Of a stretch of 50,359 nt of DNA, positions 27,162 through 35,714 are shown in pieces; the stretch's first letter is position 1; each line of letters begins with the position of its first letter. The notes beneath the pieces were generated by a model that searched no databases, had not been told where the DNA came from, and was given only the letters and a program-made list of their open reading frames with translations. The position numbers were made by a program, and so were the translations under genes. Source of the DNA: Chitinivibrionia bacterium (GTDB taxonomy: Bacteria > Fibrobacterota > Chitinivibrionia > Chitinivibrionales > Chitinivibrionaceae); the NCBI GenBank assembly GCA_009787445.1, contig WRFX01000003.1, positions 1-50,359 on the forward strand. The letters run 5' to 3'.

Positions 27162-27184
27162 ATTTTTAAAAAAGGAGTTTTTTT

Positions 27185-28105
27185 GTGAAATATTTAATTG
27201 GATTTTGTATTGCGTCCGTTTTGATTTTAGTCGGATGCAAATCTTTTGAAGACAACGAAAAAGACGTAAGCAAACGTTTGGCAGTTTTGGAACAGAAAGG
27301 GCTTCCCGATTCGCTAATATCTTCGGCGCGGCTTGCTCTTTCGCAAGCGCAGGGAGACAAAAGAAGAAACAAACCGACCGACGCGGATAAAAAAATGAAA
27401 GAGGCGATTTCTCTCGTTAAAAACGCGGAAGTTGCGCTTCAAAATTCGCTTGCCTCAAAGCCCGACGTTGTTGCAAGATTAAACGCGCTAAGCGAAAAAT
27501 CAAACAAGGATTTTCGCGGATTACACAAGAAAGAAGCGGATTCTTTGCTTGCGGCAGCGGATTCTCTGTTAAAAATCGATTATGTTTTTAAGGCGCAGAA
27601 TATTGTTAGCAATTTTGAAAACGATTACGCTAAAAAATTAAAAGACCAAGCGACAGCCGATTCTCTTACTTTGCGAATTGTAGGAACTTGGACGTTTTTG
27701 GACACCGCAAAACACAGCGAAGATAAAAACGTAAACGCGGTCGACAGAAAAGTATTTACGTTTAAAAAAGACGGCGGCGCGTATTTTCTCGGCGAAAAGA
27801 AAGGACAAACGTCTCCTTATTCAAAAATAGACGCGAAATTTGAAACTTTTGGAACTTGGGACATAAAAGGCGACGTAATTTACATTACCGCGACAAAATT
27901 TGTTCAGCACAGACAATCGTCGTGGCAAATGAACGAATTTACAAACAAATGGGGACACATAAGTCCGCAAACGGGTCAGTTTGTAGAAGGCAAAGCGAAT
28001 GTAGTGGAAGGCGAAACTTTGGATACGGGGCATAAAGATTTGGATAAACAAAGTCGCAATGTTTCTTTCAAAGAATTGGAAGAATGGTATAAATTTAGAA
28101 AATAA
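27185..28105 (+). CDS. Lipoprotein with coiled-coil and lipocalin-like C-terminal region
   Basis: A 306-residue protein starting at GTG (27185), preceded by AAAGGAG at about 8-base spacing. The signal peptide ends LILVGC, giving lipidation at Cys18. Residues about 25-165 are charged and helical with heptad-like spacing (ADKKMKEAISLVKNAEVAL, ADSLLAAADSLLKID), suggesting a coiled coil. Residues about 170-306 contain IVGTWTFLDTAKHS, VFTFKKDGGAYFLGEKKG and FGTWDIKGDVIYITATK, a small beta-barrel-like pattern seen in lipocalin-type and stress domains. No enzyme motif is visible. It is divergent from the barrel operon across the C10 tract and ends at a strong terminator. Confidence 0.8.
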   Translation: MKYLIGFCIASVLILVGCKSFEDNEKDVSKRLAVLEQKGLPDSLISSARLALSQAQGDKRRNKPTDADKKMKEAISLVKNAEVALQNSLASKPDVVARLNALSEKSNKDFRGLHKKEADSLLAAADSLLKIDYVFKAQNIVSNFENDYAKKLKDQATADSLTLRIVGTWTFLDTAKHSEDKNVNAVDRKVFTFKKDGGAYFLGEKKGQTSPYSKIDAKFETFGTWDIKGDVIYITATKFVQHRQSSWQMNEFTNKWGHISPQTGQFVEGKANVVEGETLDTGHKDLDKQSRNVSFKELEEWYKFRK

Positions 28106-28133
28106 TTGTTTCCTTTGTTTTTGATTTTTTGAT

Positions 28134-28178
28134 AACAAAGAGAAGTTAAGCGAAAAGTTTAATTTCTCTTTGTTTTTT
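28134..28178. terminator. Bidirectional intrinsic terminator (lipoprotein gene / purB)
   Basis: AACAAAGAGAA (28134-28144) pairs perfectly with TTCTCTTTGTT (28164-28174), followed by TTTT. An A-rich stretch on the other side serves the opposite direction. It sits between the convergent stops at 28105 and 28183. Confidence 0.85.
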
Positions 28179-28182
28179 AAGG

Positions 28183-29604
28183 TTACAAAATAGAACCGAC
28201 TTTATACTCTTTCGCTTTTGGAAATTTTTTGCTCCAAATTTCAACTTGTTTTGCAAACTCGTCGACCTGTTCTTTTGCCGAACCTACCAAATCCTCTCCT
28301 CTGTTTATAATTGCGGTCAACTCTTCTATGGAAAGTTTTAATTCGCTTTTTGCCAAACGTTCAAGCAAATCGTTTTTTGCTATTTTGCCGTTTCGCAAAT
28401 CTCTAACCGCCGAAACCGCGTTTTCCTTAATAATTTCGTGCGCCGTTTCGCGACCTACGCCTTTTTTAACGCTTTCCATAAGAATAGTCGTTGTCGAAAG
28501 AAAAGGAAAATAATATTCGTTTTCGCGTTTTATTACCGCTTCAAAAACTTCCATTTGATTTAAAACGCTCAAAAATGTTTCAAAAAGTCCGTCGGTCGCA
28601 AAAAAAGCGTCCGGCAAAGCTACTCTTCGCACTACGCTGCACGAAACGTCGCCTTCGTTCCACTGATTTCCCGAAAGTCCGAAAAGCATCGCGACGTATC
28701 CCGACAAAATTACACGAAGTCCGTTTATGCGCTCGCAAGAACGACTATTCATTTTATGCGGCATTGCGGAACTTCCTACTTGTCCTTTTGCAAAGCCCTC
28801 GCTTGCGGTTTCGTTGCCCGCCATTATTCGCAAAGTCGCGCAAAAACTTCCCGCGCCGGCGGTCAAATTATAAAGCGAACTCACGACTTCGTAATCGAAC
28901 ATTCGCGGATAAACCTGCCCGACCGCGTTCATAGTTTTGGATATTCCCAAATGTTTCGCCAAAGAATTTTCAAGTTTTTCGACTTTTAATTTATCGCCGT
29001 CAAAAAGCGTGAGCAGGTCTAATTGCGTTCCGACCGCGCCCTTTATTCCGCGAACCGCATAATTTTCTATAATTCTGTCCAAATTTTCCAAGCCCAAAAG
29101 CAACTCCTGACCAAACATCGCGATTCGTTTGCCGAAAGTCGTCGGTTGCGCCGCGACGTTATGCGTTCTCGCGGTAATTATCAAGTCCCTGTATTTAACT
29201 GCCTTTTCGCTCATTTTAACGAGCGCGCAAATTGTTTTTTCGCGAATAATTTTAAGCGATTCAAAAATTTGCAACTGCTCTACGTTTTCGGTCAAATCGC
29301 GACTTGTCATACCTTTGTGAATATGTTCAAATCCCGCCAAATCGCAAAATTCTTCAATTCTCGCCTTAACGTCGTGTTTCGTAATTCTTTCGCGAGAATC
29401 AATACTTTGCAAATTTACGTTTTCTTTTACTTTTTCGTAATTTTCAATCGCTTCTTGCGGAATATCCAAACCCAATTCTTTTTGCGATTTCATAACGGCA
29501 ATCCAAAATTCGCGTTCCAAAATTACTTTGCCCTCGCTCGACCATATTTTTTTTATTTCGCTTCCCGCGTATCTTTGCGCCAAAACATTTTCAATTTTGT
29601 CCAT
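28183..29604 (-). CDS. purB: Adenylosuccinate lyase
   Basis: A 473-residue homotetrameric lyase of the fumarase/aspartase superfamily. It splits SAICAR and adenylosuccinate to fumarate plus AICAR or AMP in purine synthesis. The signature GSSAMPHKMN (residues about 277-286) carries the flexible catalytic loop. GMTSRDLTEN and ARTHNVAAQPTTFGKR (the His region), GAVGTQ and the C-terminal PurB-type tail are present, and length is as expected. It is monocistronic, and its start is 118 bases from the divergent mraY start. Confidence 0.95.
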   Translation of the reverse strand: MDKIENVLAQRYAGSEIKKIWSSEGKVILEREFWIAVMKSQKELGLDIPQEAIENYEKVKENVNLQSIDSRERITKHDVKARIEEFCDLAGFEHIHKGMTSRDLTENVEQLQIFESLKIIREKTICALVKMSEKAVKYRDLIITARTHNVAAQPTTFGKRIAMFGQELLLGLENLDRIIENYAVRGIKGAVGTQLDLLTLFDGDKLKVEKLENSLAKHLGISKTMNAVGQVYPRMFDYEVVSSLYNLTAGAGSFCATLRIMAGNETASEGFAKGQVGSSAMPHKMNSRSCERINGLRVILSGYVAMLFGLSGNQWNEGDVSCSVVRRVALPDAFFATDGLFETFLSVLNQMEVFEAVIKRENEYYFPFLSTTTILMESVKKGVGRETAHEIIKENAVSAVRDLRNGKIAKNDLLERLAKSELKLSIEELTAIINRGEDLVGSAKEQVDEFAKQVEIWSKKFPKAKEYKVGSIL

Positions 29605-29722
29605 AGTTTTTCCTTATTTTACAAATTTTTACTGCAAAAATACGATATTTGGCATTTGACAAACGGAAATTTATTATTTTGTCAAATAATTCGTTGACTT
29701 ATTTGAAAGGTAAAACGAAAAA

Positions 29723-30937
29723 ATGTTTTTGGAATTTCTGTTACAAAATTTAGATATATCGTTATTGAGAAGCCGACTTTTCGCGGCTTGTTGTGCGCTT
29801 GTTATGTCGTTTATTCTCGGAATAATTTTGTTTCCGCCGCTGATTAAATTTTTGCGAAAAAAAGATTTCAGTTCGGAACTTGAAAAAAGCAAAAGCCAAC
29901 CCGTTCAGCCCGCGGGAATATTATTCGCCGCAATAATTATTGCCGTTTCTCTTTTAACTGCGCGATTTAACGCGATAGTAATTTCCGCGCTTTCGATTTA
30001 TATTTTATACGCGCTAATCGGCGCCGTCGACGACATCGTAAAGGTAAGAAGCAAGAAAAAAATCCAAAGCGGAGAGCAAAAAAAGAAGTCGTATCTTTAC
30101 AAAGCGGACGGAATTTCGGCAAACGTTCGGCTCGGACTTTACCTTATTTTTGCGTTTTTGGTTTCAATTGTCGCGTATCATTACGTTCCCGATATAAACA
30201 AAAATATAACGATTCCTTTCGTTTCGACAAACAGGGTTACGGTCGATTTGCCGTTTTGGGTTTTCGTTTTAATTGCGACTTTCGGAATTGCCGCCGTCGC
30301 AAACGGAGTAAATTTCACCGACGGTTTAGACACGCTTGCCACGGTTCCGCTTATTACAAATTTTATTTTTGTCGCGATTGTCGCATATATCGCCTCGCGC
30401 CCCGACTGGAGCGGATATTTGCTCGTTCCGTTTGCAAGCGGTACAAACGAAGTCGTGCCTATCGTGGGAGCGGTTATCGGCGTATTGTTCGCGTATTTGT
30501 GGTTTAATTCCTCGCCGTCGTCTATAATTATGGGCGACAGCGGTTCAATAGGACTTGGCGGACTACTTGGCGCGCTTTTTATTTTGCTGAAAGTAGAATT
30601 TTTTGTTCCGATTATCGCGTTTGTGTTTTTGGCGGAATTTGCGTCAAGTTTTTTGCAAATGTTTTATTTCAAAATTTCAAAAGGAAAGCGAATTTTCAAA
30701 TGCGCGCCCGTTCATCATCATTTTCAATTTTTAATGCGCGAAAAAAACTGCTTTTGCAAAATACAAGATATAAAATCCGAACTAAAAGACGGCGACAATT
30801 TATCGGACGAAACGCTGGCAAAAATTGCGCGAAGATGGCAAAATAAAGACATAAATTCCAAAATTATTTGGCGTTTTCACATCGTTTCGTTTATTTTGTT
30901 AGTATTGACTCTTGTTTTGTATATGAAAGTGCGGTAA
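29723..30937 (+). CDS. mraY: Phospho-N-acetylmuramoyl-pentapeptide transferase (variant MraY)
   Basis: A 404-residue multi-spanning membrane enzyme that moves phospho-MurNAc-pentapeptide to undecaprenyl phosphate, forming lipid I. Catalytic landmarks are present: DDIVK (103-107), NGVNFTDGLDTLA (194-206, with Asn198 and Asp200), the nucleophile-region GDSGSIGLGG (271-280) and the HHH motif (331-333). Two departures stand out. The N-terminal TPTMGG motif is replaced by PVQPAGILF (60-68), and about 40 extra residues (roughly 337-378) sit between HHHFQ and the final helix, accounting for the larger size. It is separated from any cell-wall gene cluster; a methyltransferase gene follows after 2 bases. 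A paralogous transferase for another polyprenyl-linked sugar is possible. Confidence 0.85.
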   Translation: MFLEFLLQNLDISLLRSRLFAACCALVMSFILGIILFPPLIKFLRKKDFSSELEKSKSQPVQPAGILFAAIIIAVSLLTARFNAIVISALSIYILYALIGAVDDIVKVRSKKKIQSGEQKKKSYLYKADGISANVRLGLYLIFAFLVSIVAYHYVPDINKNITIPFVSTNRVTVDLPFWVFVLIATFGIAAVANGVNFTDGLDTLATVPLITNFIFVAIVAYIASRPDWSGYLLVPFASGTNEVVPIVGAVIGVLFAYLWFNSSPSSIIMGDSGSIGLGGLLGALFILLKVEFFVPIIAFVFLAEFASSFLQMFYFKISKGKRIFKCAPVHHHFQFLMREKNCFCKIQDIKSELKDGDNLSDETLAKIARRWQNKDINSKIIWRFHIVSFILLVLTLVLYMKVR

Positions 30938-30939
30938 AT

Positions 30940-31665
30940 ATGGTTACGGACATAAAAAGCAATTACACGTCGCCGGCGGGCAAAGAATTTACGCTTGTCG
31001 CGGGAAGATTTGCGGGAATTTCGCCCGCAAGCAACGTTTTGGACGTCGGCTGCGGCTACGGCGACGGCGTTTGCAATATCGTTTCGGAATTTCGCTGCAA
31101 GGCGACCGCGATAGACATAAACAAAGACAACATAAAAATCGCGCAGACATCCGCCGAACAAAGAAGAATAAGCCACCTGATAACATTTATAACAAGCGAC
31201 GTTTTGCAAGAACAAATTCACGAAAAAGCATTTGATTTAATACTCGCGGAAGGCGGCGTTTTAACGATGTTAGGACGCGAAAAAAGCGTAGAAATGATAA
31301 ATAAATTACTTTCGCCCCGCGGATGGCTTGCGTTTTCGGATTTAATTTTTCTCACAAATAACGACAAAATTCCCCCCGAAATACTAAACATTTACGACGA
31401 CGAAAGATTCAAATACGAAACGGAATCGGGTTACCGAAAACTTTTGAAATCGCAAGGATTTGACATTCATCTTATGACTTTGGTTCCGCAAAGCGGCTGG
31501 GACAATTATTACGCGCATATGGCTCGTCGTCTCGAAGACCAAACGGGATTTTTTGCGGACAAACAGGTAAAAACGTTTTTCCATCGCGAAATGGATATTT
31601 TTTATCGCTTGGAAGCGTTTAAGTACATCGGCTATCTTTTTGGGTTAGTGCGAAAATCGTCTTAA
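30940..31665 (+). CDS. SAM-dependent methyltransferase (class I)
   Basis: A 241-residue methyltransferase with motif I VLDVGCGYGDG (about residues 33-43), an acidic motif II TAIDINKDN, the post-I/motif III FDLILAEGGVLTMLG and SPRGWLAFSDL. It resembles the UbiE/type 11 group; the acceptor is unknown. The start is the ATG 2 bases after the mraY stop, so the two are probably translated together. A longer frame starting inside mraY has no family support and was rejected. The gene ends only 2 bases from the convergent GH2 stop, leaving no room for a terminator. Confidence 0.82.
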   Translation: MVTDIKSNYTSPAGKEFTLVAGRFAGISPASNVLDVGCGYGDGVCNIVSEFRCKATAIDINKDNIKIAQTSAEQRRISHLITFITSDVLQEQIHEKAFDLILAEGGVLTMLGREKSVEMINKLLSPRGWLAFSDLIFLTNNDKIPPEILNIYDDERFKYETESGYRKLLKSQGFDIHLMTLVPQSGWDNYYAHMARRLEDQTGFFADKQVKTFFHREMDIFYRLEAFKYIGYLFGLVRKSS

Positions 31666-31667
31666 TC

Positions 31668-34187
31668 TTAACTTTCGTCTGAATTTAACGCTTTGACCTG
31701 CAAAGTAAGTTTATCGAAAGAAATTTGCGGATTTTCAAGTATCGCCGCTCGCACCGTTTTTAATTCTCCGGGAGATAGCCAAAATAAATTTTCGCTGAAA
31801 GAAACAGGATAAAATAATTCTCCGTTGCTATCGACAAAATCCAATTGAACCGCGGCGGCAAAATGCTTTCCCGTGTTTCGCAAAACAATAACGGCGGTTC
31901 TCGAATCCGTTTTAAGTTCCGCGTCAACAGTCGTTTTCGGCATATTAAGTATCGGCGACAAATCGGCGTATTGCGTTTGCGGACGATAATACCAGCATTC
32001 GCTCGTATGCTCTTTTACAAATTCGTCGCCTTTTTTTGTCAGCCAATAAACGTTTGCGCTTATTTCGTAATCCAAATGCAAAATAAAAAAATCGTCGCGT
32101 ATTTTATCTAATTCCAACGACGAAATTTTCGCTTTTTGTCCGCTTTCAAGTTTTATTTTGCAAATTTCTTTGTAAATTACGTCGCTATTTACGTCGTAAA
32201 CAGAGATAGCAAGCGAAATTTCGCGGGTATTGCGAGTATAATTTATCGCCCAAATCGAATTGTCGTCGTAAGAATATTGACAATGAACCTGTTCGCACGC
32301 TTTTTGCGCGCCGTAAAATCCACCCGTCGGAACCAAATAATAATCGTATAATTGCCAAAACGTTTTTCCCCAACTCGCGTTAAGCATCCAGCCGATAACT
32401 CCCGTACCGTTCGGGAAATTTCGTCCGTACGCTTCATACATTGCGCGCCAGCATTCGTAACCCATAATTTGTCCTACTTGCAAAAATTTTCTAAAATCGC
32501 CGCGAGAAACGCCGTATCGTTTTTCGAGTCCGTTTATTGTCGGCTCAATGCTCGAAAAAGTAGAAACGCCGCAGTGAAAAGTCCAAGATGCCGAATCGAC
32601 GTTTCGTTCATCCTGCGGCAAAAATTTTATTGCGGATTCGTATCGCGGAAGCGAAGCGTCGGGACTCGTTTCGGTATTAAACGAATGCGCGACGCCGTTC
32701 ATTTCTTCGTTATACCAATAAGACGGCGGCACAAAACCGTAAGGTCCGCTCATTTTTACGCCGCTTTCGCCCGTAAGAGGCGACGGAAATTTTGCAGCCG
32801 ACGAAATACGCACGACATTCGGCGCGTATTTTTTTAGAACGTCAAGATAAATTTTTTCCACTTTCGGCGGCGGCGGATAATCGCTTCCATACACAAAAGC
32901 GGCGAAAGACGTATGATTTCTTAAACGCAAAAGTTGAGATTTAAGCGATTCTTCGGCAATGTAATAATCTTCGGGCTTCCATTTTTCCCACTGCTCCCAA
33001 TGCGTGCAACAAGACCAGCCGGCAAGCACCAAAATTCCTTTCATATCGCACAAATCAAAAAAATTATCGCTCGCCAAAAAACCTTCAAATCGCACCGCGT
33101 TAAAATTCATCGCTTTTATGTAATCGGTTTCTACGTTTTCTTTTTGCAAATTTTGCCGAAGCAATATGTCGGGAGCGTAAGCCGCGCCTCTGATGAGAAC
33201 TTTTTGCTTATTTACCAAAAATTCTCTTGCGCCAAACTCGTTTATTCTGCTTTCTATTTTGCGATACGCATATTTAACGTTTGAATTATCGACTTCTTTT
33301 CCGTTTTCGTCGCGCAAACTTGCAAAAAGCGTGTATAAATTCTGATTTCCCATATCGTGCGGATACCAAAGCGAAAAATTTCCGTCAAAAAGCGTGTCTT
33401 TTACGTTTATAATTTGTTCGTCAAACTTATCAATATTAACTTTACATTCTATAAATTGCCCTTCGTCGAGCATAATTTTTAAGGTTCCAATAAATTTTTC
33501 TTCGGTATTATTTACCAATTTGCAGGAAAAATTAACGTCTGCGCTTTTTAGGTCTCCCGACAAAACGGGATTTACATACAGTTCTTTTATAGCCGCTTTC
33601 CCTGTGGAATAAAGTTCTACTCTTTGCCACAAACCAGCCGAATCGTCGGGCGGAGTCGCAAGCCAATCTACAAAAGTTAAACCGAGTTCGTCGCATCTTT
33701 GAGCCGTAACTTTTACCGCGAGAACGTTTTTATTGTAACGACGAATCCATCTGGTAACGTCTATGTCGTATTGACGATAAGGTCCCGCGCATCCCGCTTC
33801 GCTTGCTATCCGTTTTCCGTTTAGCCAAATTTCGGCGCGAAAATTTATTCCGTGAAATTTAAGCCACCAGCGATTTTCCGCGCTTTTGTCTTCCGTTTCA
33901 AATTCCGCGCGATACCAAATCGGACTTTTATACGGCGAATCGTCGGGCATCGGATGCCACGAAAAATGGTCTTTCGCCTCTCTCTTAAATCCGCGCAAAC
34001 GAAACATATTTTTGCCAAAATACACGTCTCCGATTTTTCCCGATTCGTAAAGAGAACCCACCGCCGACACAGGAATTTTGGTATCGACCCACTCGCCCGT
34101 ATTAAAATTTTCCGCACAGACAATATCGCCGAACAAATTGTAATTGCTCGGCGTAAGTATTTTCCAATTAGTAAGCGAAGTTACCAT
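31668..34187 (-). CDS. GH2 glycosidase, exo-beta-D-glucosaminidase-like
   Basis: An 839-residue glycoside hydrolase family 2 protein. It has a jelly-roll N-domain (FHGINFRAEIWLNGKRIA, about 111-128), an immunoglobulin-like middle, a TIM barrel from about 320 and two C-terminal beta domains. The pair YGSDYPPPPKVEKIYLDV (Asp436, acid/base position) and HSFNTETSPDASLP (Glu506, nucleophile position) is the exo-glucosaminidase (CsxA-type) signature rather than beta-galactosidase or mannosidase. That points to removal of glucosamine from the non-reducing end of chitosan or glucosamine oligomers. No signal peptide is present, so substrates must be imported or internal. Its start overlaps the SPOR lipoprotein stop by 7 bases, so both are in one operon. 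Substrate identity is by motif only. Confidence 0.85.
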   Translation of the reverse strand: MVTSLTNWKILTPSNYNLFGDIVCAENFNTGEWVDTKIPVSAVGSLYESGKIGDVYFGKNMFRLRGFKREAKDHFSWHPMPDDSPYKSPIWYRAEFETEDKSAENRWWLKFHGINFRAEIWLNGKRIASEAGCAGPYRQYDIDVTRWIRRYNKNVLAVKVTAQRCDELGLTFVDWLATPPDDSAGLWQRVELYSTGKAAIKELYVNPVLSGDLKSADVNFSCKLVNNTEEKFIGTLKIMLDEGQFIECKVNIDKFDEQIINVKDTLFDGNFSLWYPHDMGNQNLYTLFASLRDENGKEVDNSNVKYAYRKIESRINEFGAREFLVNKQKVLIRGAAYAPDILLRQNLQKENVETDYIKAMNFNAVRFEGFLASDNFFDLCDMKGILVLAGWSCCTHWEQWEKWKPEDYYIAEESLKSQLLRLRNHTSFAAFVYGSDYPPPPKVEKIYLDVLKKYAPNVVRISSAAKFPSPLTGESGVKMSGPYGFVPPSYWYNEEMNGVAHSFNTETSPDASLPRYESAIKFLPQDERNVDSASWTFHCGVSTFSSIEPTINGLEKRYGVSRGDFRKFLQVGQIMGYECWRAMYEAYGRNFPNGTGVIGWMLNASWGKTFWQLYDYYLVPTGGFYGAQKACEQVHCQYSYDDNSIWAINYTRNTREISLAISVYDVNSDVIYKEICKIKLESGQKAKISSLELDKIRDDFFILHLDYEISANVYWLTKKGDEFVKEHTSECWYYRPQTQYADLSPILNMPKTTVDAELKTDSRTAVIVLRNTGKHFAAAVQLDFVDSNGELFYPVSFSENLFWLSPGELKTVRAAILENPQISFDKLTLQVKALNSDES

Positions 34188-34852
34188 TCAAAATTATCCC
34201 AACTATTTGTTGCGGGAGGCGGAGTCGGGGTCGTTTGTTCAATTTCAAACGTCGATTGCTGCGGCGTAGTCGAAGGATTTAACGTGTTGTAATCGACCGC
34301 CTGCTGATACGAGCCAAGTCCCATACCGCCGATTCCTATGTTGTCGTTTGATTTGTTGTCGACCCAATAGTCGTATCCGAGCGGACGAAGCACCGCTTCG
34401 CCAAAGTTTTTGGCTTCGGCTATGCCGCTGAATCCGCCTATGCGAACCCGATAATAAATGCCGATTAACGACGTCGTAGGATTTTCGACTTGCGCGGAAT
34501 AAGCGGGATATCCCATTCTTTCAAATTTTTTTACGATGCTGTTCGCCAAATCAACGCTTGCGACAGTCGACACTTGCACGACGTATCTTCCGTTAGGCGA
34601 AAAAGTAAACTCAACGGGAATTGGAGCCGAAAACGAAGACGTGTTCCTCTGATTCGGCGGCGGAGCAATAACGTCTCCCGTCTTTTTAGAAGAATTGTCA
34701 AAAAATTCGTCGAATAAAGCGTCTGCCGCTCTATCCTGTTCCATTGCAGGTTTCGGCGTAACAACCCGAGTTTCCGGTTCTTTTTCTTTTTTGAAACATC
34801 CGACGAATACGAAAACCGTCGCCGTTAGCAAAAATAAACGCATAAAAGTCAT
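34181..34852 (-). CDS. SPOR-domain lipoprotein
   Basis: A 223-residue protein with a lipoprotein signal (VFVFVGC, Cys19), an acidic linker and a SPOR domain at about residues 88-165 (RYVVQVSTVASVDLANSIVKKFERMGYPAYSAQ, IYYRVRIGGFSGIAEAKNF). SPOR domains bind denuded peptidoglycan at division sites. The tail of about 55 residues is Pro/Thr/Asn-rich. GGGAGG precedes the ATG. It overlaps the GH2 gene downstream, tying a peptidoglycan-binding protein to a glucosaminidase, and follows hisB by 69 AT-rich bases that may hold a separate promoter. Confidence 0.9.
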   Translation of the reverse strand: MTFMRLFLLTATVFVFVGCFKKEKEPETRVVTPKPAMEQDRAADALFDEFFDNSSKKTGDVIAPPPNQRNTSSFSAPIPVEFTFSPNGRYVVQVSTVASVDLANSIVKKFERMGYPAYSAQVENPTTSLIGIYYRVRIGGFSGIAEAKNFGEAVLRPLGYDYWVDNKSNDNIGIGGMGLGSYQQAVDYNTLNPSTTPQQSTFEIEQTTPTPPPATNSWDNFEW

Positions 34853-34921
34853 AATTTCCTCCCAAAGCCATAATATCTTTCCAAAAATATATTATTTCAA
34901 AACGAAAGTGTTAATTTTTTT

Positions 34922-35512
34922 TTACAAAACTCCTTTTGTCGACGGAATTTCGTTTTTTACCCTATCGTCGATACTCGCCGCTTGCCTTAAAGAACGCCCC
35001 AACGCCTTAAAAATCGCCTCTATTGCGTGATGACTATTCCTGCTTCGCAAGATGTCTATATGAAGCGTCGCGCAAAGAGAATCGCAGAAACCTTTAAGGA
35101 AATCGAAAACCAAATCCACTTCGAACGAACTTACGTTGCGGTCGCGAAGATTTTCTTCGTAAATTAAATTGCTTCGTCCGCCCAAATCGACAACGCAGCG
35201 CACAAGCGTTTCGTCCATAGGAACATACGCCAATCCGTAGCGCGAAATTCCTCTTTTTTCTCCCAACGATTCCTTAAACGCCGTTCCTAACGCAATGCCA
35301 ATGTCTTCTGCGGAATGATGGAAATCGACTTCGGTGTCGCCCAAGCATTTCAAATCCAAATTAAAAAGTCCGTGTTTTGCAAAAAGCGAAAGCATGTGGT
35401 CGAAAAAACCGTTTCCGCTTGCCGCTACGCTTTCGCCAACGCCGTCGATATTTAACGTTATTTTAACGTATGTTTCGCTCGTTTTTCTTTCTGTTACCGC
35501 TTCTCTTGCCAT
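34922..35512 (-). CDS. hisB: Imidazoleglycerol-phosphate dehydratase
   Basis: A 196-residue Mn-dependent enzyme, the sixth step of histidine synthesis. The metal-binding repeats GFFDHML (His39 region), DFHHSAEDIGIALG and NSHHAIEAIFKALGRSLR are complete, and the length matches monofunctional HisB without the phosphatase domain. It is the last gene of a leftward set dxs / 64-residue membrane protein / hisB with gaps of 3-4 bases. No other his gene is present. Confidence 0.96.
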   Translation of the reverse strand: MAREAVTERKTSETYVKITLNIDGVGESVAASGNGFFDHMLSLFAKHGLFNLDLKCLGDTEVDFHHSAEDIGIALGTAFKESLGEKRGISRYGLAYVPMDETLVRCVVDLGGRSNLIYEENLRDRNVSSFEVDLVFDFLKGFCDSLCATLHIDILRSRNSHHAIEAIFKALGRSLRQAASIDDRVKNEIPSTKGVL

Positions 35513-35516
35513 ATTT

Positions 35517-35711
35517 TTACTCCTTATTTTTGTCTTTTTCTTTTTCTTTCGCTTCTTCTTCTAATTTTTCATCGAGATTTTTAGCGTAATAAGCGACTAC
35601 TCCGTCGTGCAAATCCGCGCAACTTTTTTCCATAATATTATTTGTCAAATAAATGTGAACGACTAAAATCGCCATCACAAATATTCCGATAAACATTATA
35701 AAAGCCGTCAT
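35517..35711 (-). CDS. Small single-span membrane protein
   Basis: A 64-residue protein with one hydrophobic helix at residues 4-25 (FIMFIGIFVMAILVVHIYL) and a highly charged Lys/Glu tail from about 47. Spacing of 3 bases from the dxs stop and 4 bases to hisB, with its own start, supports a real gene in that operon. The family is unknown; it might be a membrane-bound regulator or subunit. Confidence 0.7.
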   Translation of the reverse strand: MTAFIMFIGIFVMAILVVHIYLTNNIMEKSCADLHDGVVAYYAKNLDEKLEEEAKEKEKDKNKE

Positions 35712-35714
35712 AAT

